Assembly (NCBI GenBank): GCA_902627565.1
Contig: CACOJM010000008.1
Location: 1 to 59,974, forward strand
Source of the DNA: an uncultured Pelagibacteraceae bacterium
Lineage (GTDB): Bacteria > Pseudomonadota > Alphaproteobacteria > Pelagibacterales > Pelagibacteraceae
DNA length: 59,974 nt
Reading direction: 5' to 3'
The number at the start of each line of letters is the position of its first letter. Position 1 is the first letter of the stretch. The notes under the pieces were generated by a model. It ran no database searches, was not told the origin of the DNA, and saw only the letters and a list, made by a program, of their open reading frames with translations. A program made the position numbers and the translations under genes. Positions 19,060 to 26,956 of this stretch are shown piece by piece.

Positions 19060-20105
19060 GGAATTAAAGTTGTAATATGACCCATTTTTCTTTTATCTTT
19101 TATCTCTTTTTTTAAATAATCATAAAAAAATTCATTATCTTTTAACTTCATGTCTTGTCTATAAGGCTTTATTTGACTACCTATTAAATTAACCATTTTT
19201 GCATTAGATATTTTCTTTATTGGAATTTTACTCAGAGAACAAACAGCTCTAACATGGTTTTCGAACTGACTTACATTATAAGCGTTGATAGTTAAGTGAC
19301 CGGAATTATGAACTCTTGGAGCTATTTCATTTACGTACAAATTTTCATTTCTATCTATGAAAAATTCTACACATAAAGTTCCAATGTATTTTAGTTCTTC
19401 AGCTATACTAACTGCCCACTCTTTTGATTGATTAAATATATTTTTACTAATTTCAGCTGGTATTCTTGAATATTTTAATATTTGATCCTCATGAATATTT
19501 TCTATTGGCTCATAAATTTCATAATCATTATTACCAAATCTTGTAATGATTACAGATATTTCCTTCTTAAGTTTAACAAGTTTTTCAAGAATGTATCCTT
19601 TAGAAAAATCAATATTCATTCTATCAATATCCTTAATTTCTTTAACTGGATATTGTCCTTTGCCATCATAGCCCATTGTAGTTGTTTTTAATATACCTGG
19701 AAGAAGATCAGTTAATGAATCTAAATCAGACTTTTTTTCAATTAATGAATATTGAGTAGTTCTAATATTTAATTTATTTATAAAATCTTTTTCAGCTATT
19801 CTGTGCTGAATGACTCTATTTATCGATGGTTTTGGTAAAACAGGTTTTTTTTTATTTATTTCATTTAAAGTTTCATATGGTATATTTTCAAATTCATAAG
19901 TAATTATATTTACTTTATTTATAAATTCTAAAATTTTCTCTTTATCATTATATTTACCAAATATAAATTCATTACAAAAATTTTGAGCAGGTGCATTAAT
20001 GTCATCGCAATAAATTACTGTTTTTATATCTAATTTTTTTGCTGCTATTGAAAGCATACTACCAAGCTGACCACCACCAATAATACCTAAATTAATTACA
20101 GACAT
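19056..20105 (-). CDS. purK: N5-carboxyaminoimidazole ribonucleotide synthase
   Basis: A 349-aa ATP-grasp enzyme of de novo purine synthesis. It uses ATP and bicarbonate to carboxylate AIR to N5-CAIR. The N-terminal GIIGGGQLGSML motif is at 7-18 and the ATP-grasp core carries GYDGKGQ and FFIDRNENLYVNEIAPR, with the HNSGH motif following. Length matches the family. It lies 5 bases after purE on the same strand and uses the product next handled by PurE. Confidence 0.95.
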   Translation of the reverse strand: MSVINLGIIGGGQLGSMLSIAAKKLDIKTVIYCDDINAPAQNFCNEFIFGKYNDKEKILEFINKVNIITYEFENIPYETLNEINKKKPVLPKPSINRVIQHRIAEKDFINKLNIRTTQYSLIEKKSDLDSLTDLLPGILKTTTMGYDGKGQYPVKEIKDIDRMNIDFSKGYILEKLVKLKKEISVIITRFGNNDYEIYEPIENIHEDQILKYSRIPAEISKNIFNQSKEWAVSIAEELKYIGTLCVEFFIDRNENLYVNEIAPRVHNSGHLTINAYNVSQFENHVRAVCSLSKIPIKKISNAKMVNLIGSQIKPYRQDMKLKDNEFFYDYLKKEIKDKRKMGHITTLIP

Positions 20106-20110
20106 TTAAT

Positions 20111-20602
20111 TTATTTAGGTCTCTTTTTTACTGATTTTGATTGTGACAGTCTCCAATTTTCTAATCTTTTTTTCACAATAGAATTACTGTTTCCAATTAT
20201 GGAAGCTGCAAGTATCGCAGCATTTATTGCTCCATCCTCACCAATAGCTAAAGTTCCTACTGGTATTCCCTTAGGCATTTGAGCAATTGACAAAAGGCTA
20301 TCTAATCCTTTAAGTTTTTTACTTTCGATAGGAACCCCTAAAACTGGAATTGTTGTTAAAGCTGAAATCATCCCAGGTAAATGTGCGGATCCACCAGCTC
20401 CCGCAATTACAACCCCAAAGTTATTCTCTTTAGCTGAAATGGCAAATTCGTACATTCTTTTTGGAGTCCTGTGTGCTGAAATTATTTTGGTTTCAAACTT
20501 AACACCCAAATCTATAAGCATTTTTTCAGTTAATTTCATTGTTTTATAGTCAGATTGACTACCCATAACTATAGCAACTTTAAGATTTTTATTCTTTTTC
20601 AT
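20111..20602 (-). CDS. purE: N5-carboxyaminoimidazole ribonucleotide mutase
   Basis: A 163-aa class I PurE that converts N5-CAIR to CAIR. Conserved motifs are VAIVMGSQSDYKTM at 9-22, SAHRTP at about 43-48, and the glycine-rich AGAGGSAHLPGM segment. The gene precedes purK by 5 bases, the usual order. About 100 AT-rich bases separate it from the divergent M19-like operon. Confidence 0.96.
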   Translation of the reverse strand: MKKNKNLKVAIVMGSQSDYKTMKLTEKMLIDLGVKFETKIISAHRTPKRMYEFAISAKENNFGVVIAGAGGSAHLPGMISALTTIPVLGVPIESKKLKGLDSLLSIAQMPKGIPVGTLAIGEDGAINAAILAASIIGNSNSIVKKRLENWRLSQSKSVKKRPK

Positions 20603-20705
20603 GAATTATCAAGTTTAAACTTTATTTCAAAATTAAATTAAAATTTCAATAAAATAAATAGAATTTAAAAAAACATATTGATATGGTTTAAAAAAAATTA
20701 GCATA

Positions 20706-21671
20706 ATGAATTTTAAAATTGACAATCTTCAGTACTGTAATTGGACAAGAGAGGTATTTGAAATAAATAGAGAGGCAGGACTTGATGCAGTACATGTCAC
20801 AATAGTATATCATGAAGACTTTAAAGAATTAGGCAAACAAATAGAAAAATGGAATGAAATGTTTAAAAATAATTCAGATCTAATATTTTTAGGTAAAGAT
20901 TTTAAAGATATAGAAAAAGCAAATAATGATGGTAAAACAGCTATTTTTTTTGGATTTCAAAATTGTTCTCCAATAGAAGATGATATTAATTTAGTAGAAA
21001 AAGTTCATGAGTTAGGATGTCGATTTATGCAACTAACATATAATAATCAATCTTTATTGGCGACAGGTTGTTATGAAAAATTTGATAGTGGTGTAACAAA
21101 TTTTGGAAGGGAAGTAATAAAAGAAATGAATAGAGTTGGTGTTGTAGTAGATATGTCTCATTCTGCAGAAAAAAGTACTTTTGATGCAATTGATTTAAGT
21201 GAAAAACCAATTGCAATCACACATGCTAATCCATCTTTTTGGCATGCAGCTAAAAGAAATAAATCTTCAGAATTATTAAAAGTGTTAAGTGACAGTGGTG
21301 GAATTTTAGGATTATCGCTTTATCCCCACCATTTGAAAAATAATACTAATTGCACGATTGATAGTTTTTGTGAAATGGTCGCTAGAACCGCAGATATTAT
21401 GAATATAAAAAATATTGGAATTGGTTCTGATCTTTGTTTAAATCAACCAGATGAGGTTGTTGAATGGATGAGAAATGGAACCTGGACAAAGAGTAAAAAT
21501 TATGGAGAAGGTACAAAAAATAAACCTGGTTTTCCTAAACAACCTAAATGGTTTGAGGATGCCAGAGGTTTTGCCAATTTAGAAAAAGGATTAAGCAAAA
21601 TTGGATTTAAGGAAACAGAAATAAACGGAATACTTGGAAACAATTGGTATAATTTTTATAAAACGATTTAA
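20706..21671 (+). CDS. Membrane dipeptidase (peptidase M19)-like protein with altered metal site
   Basis: A 321-aa protein with the M19/renal dipeptidase TIM-barrel pattern. The QLTYNNQS, VVDMSHSAEKSTFDA, ITHANPSFW and GIGSDLCLN blocks match family motifs, including the two zinc-binding histidines. The N-terminal HxD pair that also binds zinc in the family is absent: the equivalent strand reads KIDNLQYCNW. It may bind one metal or act on something other than a dipeptide. It starts a four-gene operon of otherwise uncharacterised proteins (next gene 2 bases on). Confidence 0.75.
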   Translation: MNFKIDNLQYCNWTREVFEINREAGLDAVHVTIVYHEDFKELGKQIEKWNEMFKNNSDLIFLGKDFKDIEKANNDGKTAIFFGFQNCSPIEDDINLVEKVHELGCRFMQLTYNNQSLLATGCYEKFDSGVTNFGREVIKEMNRVGVVVDMSHSAEKSTFDAIDLSEKPIAITHANPSFWHAAKRNKSSELLKVLSDSGGILGLSLYPHHLKNNTNCTIDSFCEMVARTADIMNIKNIGIGSDLCLNQPDEVVEWMRNGTWTKSKNYGEGTKNKPGFPKQPKWFEDARGFANLEKGLSKIGFKETEINGILGNNWYNFYKTI

Positions 21672-21673
21672 TT

Positions 21674-23335
21674 ATGAAAATAAAATTAAGAGACCCTAAT
21701 ATAATTATGAAACTTTCAAGACTAGGATCTTTCCATCAGTCTAAACTTTCATTTCTGAGAAGTTTCTTAAATGAATTTAAAGATTGGGAATATAAAAGAG
21801 ATTTATTTGATTTAGATAAAGATGGTTTTGGGGTTGTAGTTTATTCATTTACAAAAAAAGAAAGAGTTTACTCTTTAATATGTTTTGCAAATAAAATACA
21901 GGATGATGAAAGGTCGGACAGAGTTATAGCCACTAAATGGGATGCAGCTTTTACGTTACATGATGGTATTCCAAATAGAAATGATATTGAGAGATTAAAA
22001 AAGGAAGTGCCTAAACAGGAAGTTGGAAGATTATCCTACAAAGAATTAACTTTATCGAGAGCAAATAAATCAGTAAGAGTCTTCGATCATGTTGTAGAAA
22101 ATTTAAGTAATGGCAAACAACCAAATTTAGATTTAATTGAAAAAGTTGGATATCTTTATAGAACAACTGCAGTTTATGGTTCAGGAAAATTTGGATTAGC
22201 AGATCGTTTTAGAATAAAAAATAGAGATGAAATTAATGGTCCATTTAGATTAGAAATGATGCTAGTCTATTTAGTAAGACAATTTACATTTGATCAAGTT
22301 AATCACGTAGCAAAGAACAAAAACCCAAAAAAAGCTGTAAAATTAGATCTTAAAATTTGTAAAAATCTTGGTATTGGAAATTCAACAGGCTTAGGTATGG
22401 CTCCATTTATAGTTAATCATCCTACTTTATTAAATAATTGGATTATGAGTAGAGAAAAAGCCCTCAAGGAAATTAGGGAAATTAAAAAAGTAAATCAAGA
22501 AGACTTTGATTTATTCAAAAAATGTCTAAGAAATTCAATTAAAAATATAACAAGTTGGAATACTGAAAGTGAATACCAGCTAAAAAAGATTAAAGATTTA
22601 TTAAATGATGTAAAAAAACTTTTAGACTTTATTGAAAAAAAATTTGATTTTGAGACAGATTATCCATTCAATAGATTGTACTTATGGGTTGAAAAAGAAA
22701 CGTGTGAAGAGTGTATAGAGTACATCGTTTCATTAATGATGGAGCCATATAATAAAATTATTGAACCGCTTGTAAAACAGATGAGTTCAGATGAAGATAA
22801 GTATTTTACTATACCAACAAATAGAAAGGTTGAGGATTTAAAATTGATAATTGAATCTAAATATCAAAATATTTTATCAGTTAATTTTGAAAAAAAACAA
22901 AATAATAAAAAATTTTGGTTTATTTCAAAAAATAAAGAGGAACCTCGTATTGCAGATAGATTTGAAGAATCAGGATCTGAATTAGAACAACCACTTGCAA
23001 TCGCCAGAGATATAAAAAAACTCTATGAAAAATTATTAGTAACAAAAAGAAATACAACAATAGATAATTTTTTAATTGATAACTCACATTTAAGACATGT
23101 AGTTAGAAGAGCTTTCATCATTGAAAAATTTCCTTATTCTGAAATTCAAGACAATACTATTAGTGAAAAAACCATCCCAATCGATATGTTAAGACTAAAA
23201 TTATCTTTTTTTGGTGCACTTAAATTTGATCCTCGCTCTGATAAGTGGCTAAGAATATGCATGTTTCAGGGAGCGCCATTACCTAATGAACTGAAAAATT
23301 ATGATGATCATTGGGTTTATAAAGCAAATTCTTGA
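21674..23335 (+). CDS. Conserved 553-aa protein of unknown function
   Basis: A large soluble protein with no signal or membrane segment. Visible features: a basic N-terminus; a glycine-rich GNSTGLGMAPFIVNHP stretch at about 235-250 that could be a ligand-binding loop; a charged helical middle; and conserved-looking CEECIEYI and HLRHVVRRAFIIEKFPYSEI segments. I do not recognise the fold. It sits 2 bases after the M19-like gene and 3 bases before the DUF3726 gene, so the three very likely serve one pathway. Confidence 0.7.
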   Translation: MKIKLRDPNIIMKLSRLGSFHQSKLSFLRSFLNEFKDWEYKRDLFDLDKDGFGVVVYSFTKKERVYSLICFANKIQDDERSDRVIATKWDAAFTLHDGIPNRNDIERLKKEVPKQEVGRLSYKELTLSRANKSVRVFDHVVENLSNGKQPNLDLIEKVGYLYRTTAVYGSGKFGLADRFRIKNRDEINGPFRLEMMLVYLVRQFTFDQVNHVAKNKNPKKAVKLDLKICKNLGIGNSTGLGMAPFIVNHPTLLNNWIMSREKALKEIREIKKVNQEDFDLFKKCLRNSIKNITSWNTESEYQLKKIKDLLNDVKKLLDFIEKKFDFETDYPFNRLYLWVEKETCEECIEYIVSLMMEPYNKIIEPLVKQMSSDEDKYFTIPTNRKVEDLKLIIESKYQNILSVNFEKKQNNKKFWFISKNKEEPRIADRFEESGSELEQPLAIARDIKKLYEKLLVTKRNTTIDNFLIDNSHLRHVVRRAFIIEKFPYSEIQDNTISEKTIPIDMLRLKLSFFGALKFDPRSDKWLRICMFQGAPLPNELKNYDDHWVYKANS

Positions 23336-23338
23336 ATT

Positions 23339-23950
23339 ATGAAATCTCTAAGTGAAATAGAAACCACATCAAAAAGAGCAACTCGAGCTGCTGGATTTTC
23401 ATGGGGCATTTCTGAGGAGGTAGGTAAGTGTATTAGAATACTAGAACTTTTCGGGTTACCAGGCATTAAAAATTTAAATTCATATTTTAAAGAAAAAAAC
23501 TCAAAAAATTTCGAAAATTTAAAGTTAATTAATAAGCAAAATCAACCTCAGAAAAATATCTTTTGTCCAATAAATATTGGAGTAAATTTTTTAGATCAAA
23601 TAAGAACTATTGAAACATTCAATAATTGTTCTTTTAAAAATATTGCTTATCCAATATTACTTTTACCATTTTTGAGTCGTTCTTCTGAGGTTATTGGAAA
23701 AAAAATTATTTTCAATTTTGATGAAAATCAATTTTTACTGAATTTTAATATAAGTATTTTCTCGAATTTCGATAATGAACAATATCCGTTTTTAGCAAAG
23801 GATGTTAAAATTAATTTTTTAGATAATAAAGATAACTTTAGTGAAATTGAATGGAAAAATCTTTATAAACTCTCTGAAGAGACATTTGTTGAGGAGACAG
23901 ATAGTTTGAAAAAAAGTGCGGCAGGAGCAGGTTTGACTGATAATGATTAA
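23339..23950 (+). CDS. DUF3726 family protein
   Basis: A 203-aa protein. The N-terminal segment (ETTSKRATRAAGFSWGISEE, about 7-26) matches the opening of the DUF3726 family, in which an (A/G)-A-G-x-x-W-G-x-(A/S)-E-E pattern recurs. No catalytic motif is evident. DUF3726 has no established function. The stop overlaps the start of the next tiny gene by 8 bases. Confidence 0.65.
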   Translation: MKSLSEIETTSKRATRAAGFSWGISEEVGKCIRILELFGLPGIKNLNSYFKEKNSKNFENLKLINKQNQPQKNIFCPINIGVNFLDQIRTIETFNNCSFKNIAYPILLLPFLSRSSEVIGKKIIFNFDENQFLLNFNISIFSNFDNEQYPFLAKDVKINFLDNKDNFSEIEWKNLYKLSEETFVEETDSLKKSAAGAGLTDND

Positions 23951-24104
23951 AGATGAAAATTTGAAAGAGGAAGATCTGAGAGAACTAGATGATATATGCG
24001 ATGAATGTAAAGAAAAAGATGAAAGTGTTTCTCAAAATTTAATTTTGACTGGTTTTAAAATCTGTAAATCTTGTAGAGTATCTAAAACTATTTTTCCAAT
24101 TTAG
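23943..24104 (+). CDS. 53-aa zinc-ribbon-like small protein
   Basis: An ATG at 23943, overlapping the DUF3726 stop by 8 bases, opens a 53-codon frame ending in TAG at 24102-24104. The product is very acidic at its N-terminus and holds two CxxC pairs, CDEC at 19-22 and CKSC at 43-46, the layout of a small zinc ribbon. Overlap with the upstream gene, codon use like its neighbours and the paired cysteines argue for a real gene. Its 3' end overlaps the convergent YIP1-family gene by 4 bases. Confidence 0.6.
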   Translation: MIKDENLKEEDLRELDDICDECKEKDESVSQNLILTGFKICKSCRVSKTIFPI

Positions 24105-24643
24105 ATTTGATTTATTGGCAGAGCATCCATTCTGCTCATAACAAAAGATATAGATAAAAATACAATAATCAAAAAAGATAAGAAAACAATTCCAAAAGAT
24201 TTAAAATTAGATTTTAGATTCAAAATTTGCTTTGTTGAAATAATTAGTCCAGCAAAAATCCAAAATTGAGTTAAAAAAATTATTGTAATCATCAAATCTG
24301 GAGTAACAGCAAAGAATCTTAATAAACCAGGAGCGTGGGCAAAACCTACTGCTGTTAGTACTTTTTTAAAAGACGCCTTAGTTTGTTTTTCTGGAAAAAT
24401 TTTTACTCCTAATACGTAAATTAAAATCGACCAAATAAACCATGTTAAAATAGCAGTTAGCCCAGACATCGCTACTGCAGTTTTAACAACAGTATTTGCA
24501 GCAAAAGCCCCAGCTATGCCATCTAAGATCATTATTATTCCTGCAAAATATATTGAGGCTTCTCCAAAGTTTTTTGAATCACTATAAAGTGATTTATCTA
24601 ACTTTATAGATTTAAATACTATATTAAGAAATTCACCAAACAT
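24101..24643 (-). CDS. YIP1-family integral membrane protein
   Basis: A 180-aa protein with about five membrane segments and a YIP1-like layout: a short cytoplasmic N-terminus (LDKSLYSDSKNFGEA), then packed helices with the FKKVLTAVGFAHAPGLL motif typical of bacterial YIP1 proteins. The bacterial family has no established role beyond membrane organisation. A 33-aa membrane peptide gene lies 2 bases upstream on the same strand. Confidence 0.7.
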   Translation of the reverse strand: MFGEFLNIVFKSIKLDKSLYSDSKNFGEASIYFAGIIMILDGIAGAFAANTVVKTAVAMSGLTAILTWFIWSILIYVLGVKIFPEKQTKASFKKVLTAVGFAHAPGLLRFFAVTPDLMITIIFLTQFWIFAGLIISTKQILNLKSNFKSFGIVFLSFLIIVFLSISFVMSRMDALPINQI

Positions 24644-24645
24644 TA

Positions 24646-24747
24646 TTATTTTTTATTTTTTTGCTCTTTATAAGAAATAACTAATAGAAAGATTATTAAT
24701 GCAATAACAATAATAATGCAAACTGCAATTAAAAAAGCTTTTGACAT
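24646..24747 (-). CDS. 33-aa single-pass membrane peptide
   Basis: An ATG at 24747 (minus strand) opens a 33-codon frame ending in TAA at 24646-24648. The product is Met-Ser-Lys followed by about 22 hydrophobic residues and a basic tail (SYKEQKNKK), a textbook one-helix membrane peptide with its tail in the cytoplasm. It ends 2 bases before the YIP1-family gene and probably shares its transcript. The case is compositional only. Confidence 0.5.
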   Translation of the reverse strand: MSKAFLIAVCIIIVIALIIFLLVISYKEQKNKK

Positions 24748-24758
24748 TAAATGGATAA

Positions 24759-24781
24759 GGGAGGGGCTTAATACCCCTCCC
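24759..24781 (-). terminator. GC-rich hairpin after the DmdA-like gene
   Basis: GGGAGGGG at 24759-24766 pairs perfectly with CCCCTCCC at 24774-24781 across a 7-base loop. This is unusually GC-rich for the window. It lies 8 bases after the stop of the minus-strand DmdA-like gene. On that strand a T-run precedes it and only a short TTATCCATTT follows, so it may act as a 3'-end stabiliser as much as a terminator. Confidence 0.6.
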
Positions 24782-24789
24782 AAAAAAAA

Positions 24790-26148
24790 TTAACCTTTTA
24801 CAACTTCTCTAGTATTAGCATTGAAAGATTCTTTAAATGGTATGTCAACAACAACAGCATCTACTGGTTTACCTGGAGTGTTTGAGTATTTTTCAGGTAA
24901 ATGGACTTGAAATTTTGTGCCAACTTTACCTTTCGGAAACCCATTAGCATTTAATGTCCCATCAAAAGGAACGTAACCCATAGCTATATTAGTTTTCTTC
25001 TCAGGGTGATACCAAGGAGATGTTAAAAATCCAACTGGATCACCTCCATTTTCAGCTGAAACTAACCAGAAATCCGGGGCATAATCCTCGATTGGTTTTC
25101 CACCTAATTCAAATCCTACCAATTGTAGTTTATATGGTTTTTTTCCAGCCTTGATTTCTGCTTTCATTTTTTCAAGTGCAGCTTTGCCAACATAATCAGC
25201 TTTTTTATTCCATTCACCTTTCCCAGATAAAGAAACTTGATAACCTAAATTACATTGAAATGGATTATGTTGTTGATCCATATCTTGCCCCCATGAAAGA
25301 ATACCAGCTTGAATTCTTCTGTGGTGTGCTGGAGCGATAACCATTAATTGATGTTTTTTTCCTGCATCAAGTACTGCATTCCACATATCTTCAGCATATA
25401 ATGTAGCATTTCTTAAGTATATCTCATAACCAGCTTCTCCTGAAAAGCCAGATTGAGAAATTACACAACTTCTTCCACCAATTTTTGCTTCTGCTAATCC
25501 ATAGAAAGGCATGTTATCAAAATCAACTTGGTCTCCACAAAGATCTTTCATTAAAGCTTTTGATTTAGGACCTTGAATTTGAACTGGACATGCATCTATT
25601 TCTTCTACTGTACAATTAAATTTACCATCAGCATTTACTCCTTGTAAATACATTCCTATATCAGAGTCTGATAATGAGAACCAAAATTCATCTTCTGAAA
25701 TTCTTAAAAGTATTGGATCATTTAAGACTCCTCCATATGCATTACATAAAATCACATACCTTGCTCTCATTGGAGAAATTTTTGTTGCATCCCTTGTAAT
25801 AACATAGTCAGTAAATTTTTCTGCATCTGGACCTTTAACTCTTATTTGTCTCTCAACAGCCACATTCCACATTGTCACGTGATTAACAATAGCATCATAT
25901 TCAACCATTGCTCCACCGTCTTCAGGTTTAACATAACCTCTTGGATGATAAATACGGTTATAAACAGTTGCTCTCCAACAACCTGCTTGCATTGACAAAT
26001 GCCAATATGGTGATTTTCTTACTCTTGTTGAAATTAACATTTCAACTTTAGTTGGTCCACTTTGTCTTAAATTATATGGTACTTCTCTATCTGATTGATC
26101 AACCGAAGTAACATGTTTTAGTTTGGTATAGTCAAATTCTTTAGACAT
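24790..26148 (-). CDS. DmdA-like GcvT-family THF-dependent methyltransferase (demethylase)
   Basis: A 452-aa protein of the GcvT/DmdA fold. An N-terminal stretch with WNVAVERQIRVKGPDAEKF resembles the WDVSVERQVEIKGKDS block of SAR11 DMSP demethylase, and VNDP-like LNDPILL and WFSLSDSDI follow; QIQGPKS and SGFSGEAGYEIY are GcvT hallmarks. It is about 80 residues longer than DmdA, so it is a paralogue rather than the DMSP enzyme itself. The MetF-like gene upstream overlaps it by 8 bases, implying that a methyl group is moved to THF and then oxidised. The methyl donor is unknown. Confidence 0.75.
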   Translation of the reverse strand: MSKEFDYTKLKHVTSVDQSDREVPYNLRQSGPTKVEMLISTRVRKSPYWHLSMQAGCWRATVYNRIYHPRGYVKPEDGGAMVEYDAIVNHVTMWNVAVERQIRVKGPDAEKFTDYVITRDATKISPMRARYVILCNAYGGVLNDPILLRISEDEFWFSLSDSDIGMYLQGVNADGKFNCTVEEIDACPVQIQGPKSKALMKDLCGDQVDFDNMPFYGLAEAKIGGRSCVISQSGFSGEAGYEIYLRNATLYAEDMWNAVLDAGKKHQLMVIAPAHHRRIQAGILSWGQDMDQQHNPFQCNLGYQVSLSGKGEWNKKADYVGKAALEKMKAEIKAGKKPYKLQLVGFELGGKPIEDYAPDFWLVSAENGGDPVGFLTSPWYHPEKKTNIAMGYVPFDGTLNANGFPKGKVGTKFQVHLPEKYSNTPGKPVDAVVVDIPFKESFNANTREVVKG

Positions 26149-26869
26149 AACTATTCTCCTTCAACCACTTGTTAGTTTCCTTCAAGCCGCCGAATGTATA
26201 AATGTGGAAGAAATCAGTATGTGATTTAATTTTCCCAATTAATTCATTAGGGTCTTTAGGTTTTAATAAATCTAACGCCTTACTAAAATTAGATTTAAGA
26301 AAATTTAGAGAATTTTTTGCTCCAACAATATTAGCAAATTTAATCAAACTAGATATTTTTAGAGGTCCAGTAATTCCCACATGTACTGGTACGCTTTGTT
26401 TAGATATAAAATCTATAATAGGCTGAGGATCTAATAACCACTGGGTTACAATATAGTCAGCGTAAGGCTTTTTATCTATCATAGCTTTTTCTAAATCTGA
26501 GTCGGATATATCAGGACTCCCCTCTGGGTGTCCAGCAATTCCTATTGTCATCTTCTCAAAATAACCAGTTTCTAAAAGTTGAAAGGAGCTATCAAATTTA
26601 CCTAGAGGCTCTCTACCTCCACCAATAACCAAAACCTGTTTTACCCCTCCATCTTTACATCTTGAAACATAATCCTTTAGCTGCTTTTCATCATGCATTG
26701 ATCTTGCTGGAAAATGAGGTACAGGGTTAAAGCCCCTCTTAACTAACTCAACTGCTTGTTGTGCAGTCTCTCTATAGTCTCCACCGGGCAGCATAGTTAT
26801 ATAAATATCATTTACCGGGGGAACTGTTTCAAGATCAGTTGTTGGACTAATTTCTAGAGAAAAATTCAT
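26141..26869 (-). CDS. Methylenetetrahydrofolate reductase-like protein (MetF family)
   Basis: A 242-aa TIM-barrel protein, shorter than ordinary MetF (about 290). Family features are FSLEISPT at 3-10 (E6 matching the catalytic-type Glu), PHFPARS in place of the HLT strand, IGGGREP in place of the RGD loop, and IGIAGHPEGSPD for the AAYPEVHP motif. In this setting it would oxidise 5-methyl-THF to 5,10-methylene-THF. The overlap with the DmdA-like gene resembles the ligM-metF pairing in sphingomonads. A separate housekeeping MetF presumably exists elsewhere. Confidence 0.8.
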   Translation of the reverse strand: MNFSLEISPTTDLETVPPVNDIYITMLPGGDYRETAQQAVELVKRGFNPVPHFPARSMHDEKQLKDYVSRCKDGGVKQVLVIGGGREPLGKFDSSFQLLETGYFEKMTIGIAGHPEGSPDISDSDLEKAMIDKKPYADYIVTQWLLDPQPIIDFISKQSVPVHVGITGPLKISSLIKFANIVGAKNSLNFLKSNFSKALDLLKPKDPNELIGKIKSHTDFFHIYTFGGLKETNKWLKENSYV

Positions 26870-26877
26870 TTCTCAGA

Positions 26878-26905
26878 TCATTATCTTTTTTGAAAATGCT
26901 GTCAA
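26878..26905 (-). promoter_or_regulatory. Predicted promoter of the MetF-like/DmdA-like operon
   Basis: On the minus strand a perfect TTGACA (plus 26900-26905) and TAATGA (plus 26878-26883) are 16 bases apart. The -10 ends 8 bases before the ATG at 26869, so the transcript would have almost no leader. This lies in the 87-bp gap shared with the divergent Rieske gene. Confidence 0.4.
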
Positions 26906-26956
26906 AGAAATTCAACACAAACTTAAACCGAAATCTGTTGCCCAAAAATAATAGGC

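Noticed and set aside
24759..24781. The GC-rich hairpin as a plus-strand terminator.
   Set aside because: On the plus strand it is followed by an A-run, not a T-run, and no plus-strand gene ends there.
24790..26148. Calling the GcvT-type gene dmdA or tdm.
   Set aside because: It is about 80 residues longer than SAR11 DmdA and differs through the N-terminus and C-terminus; TMAO demethylase is much longer with an extra N-terminal domain. Only the family call is safe.
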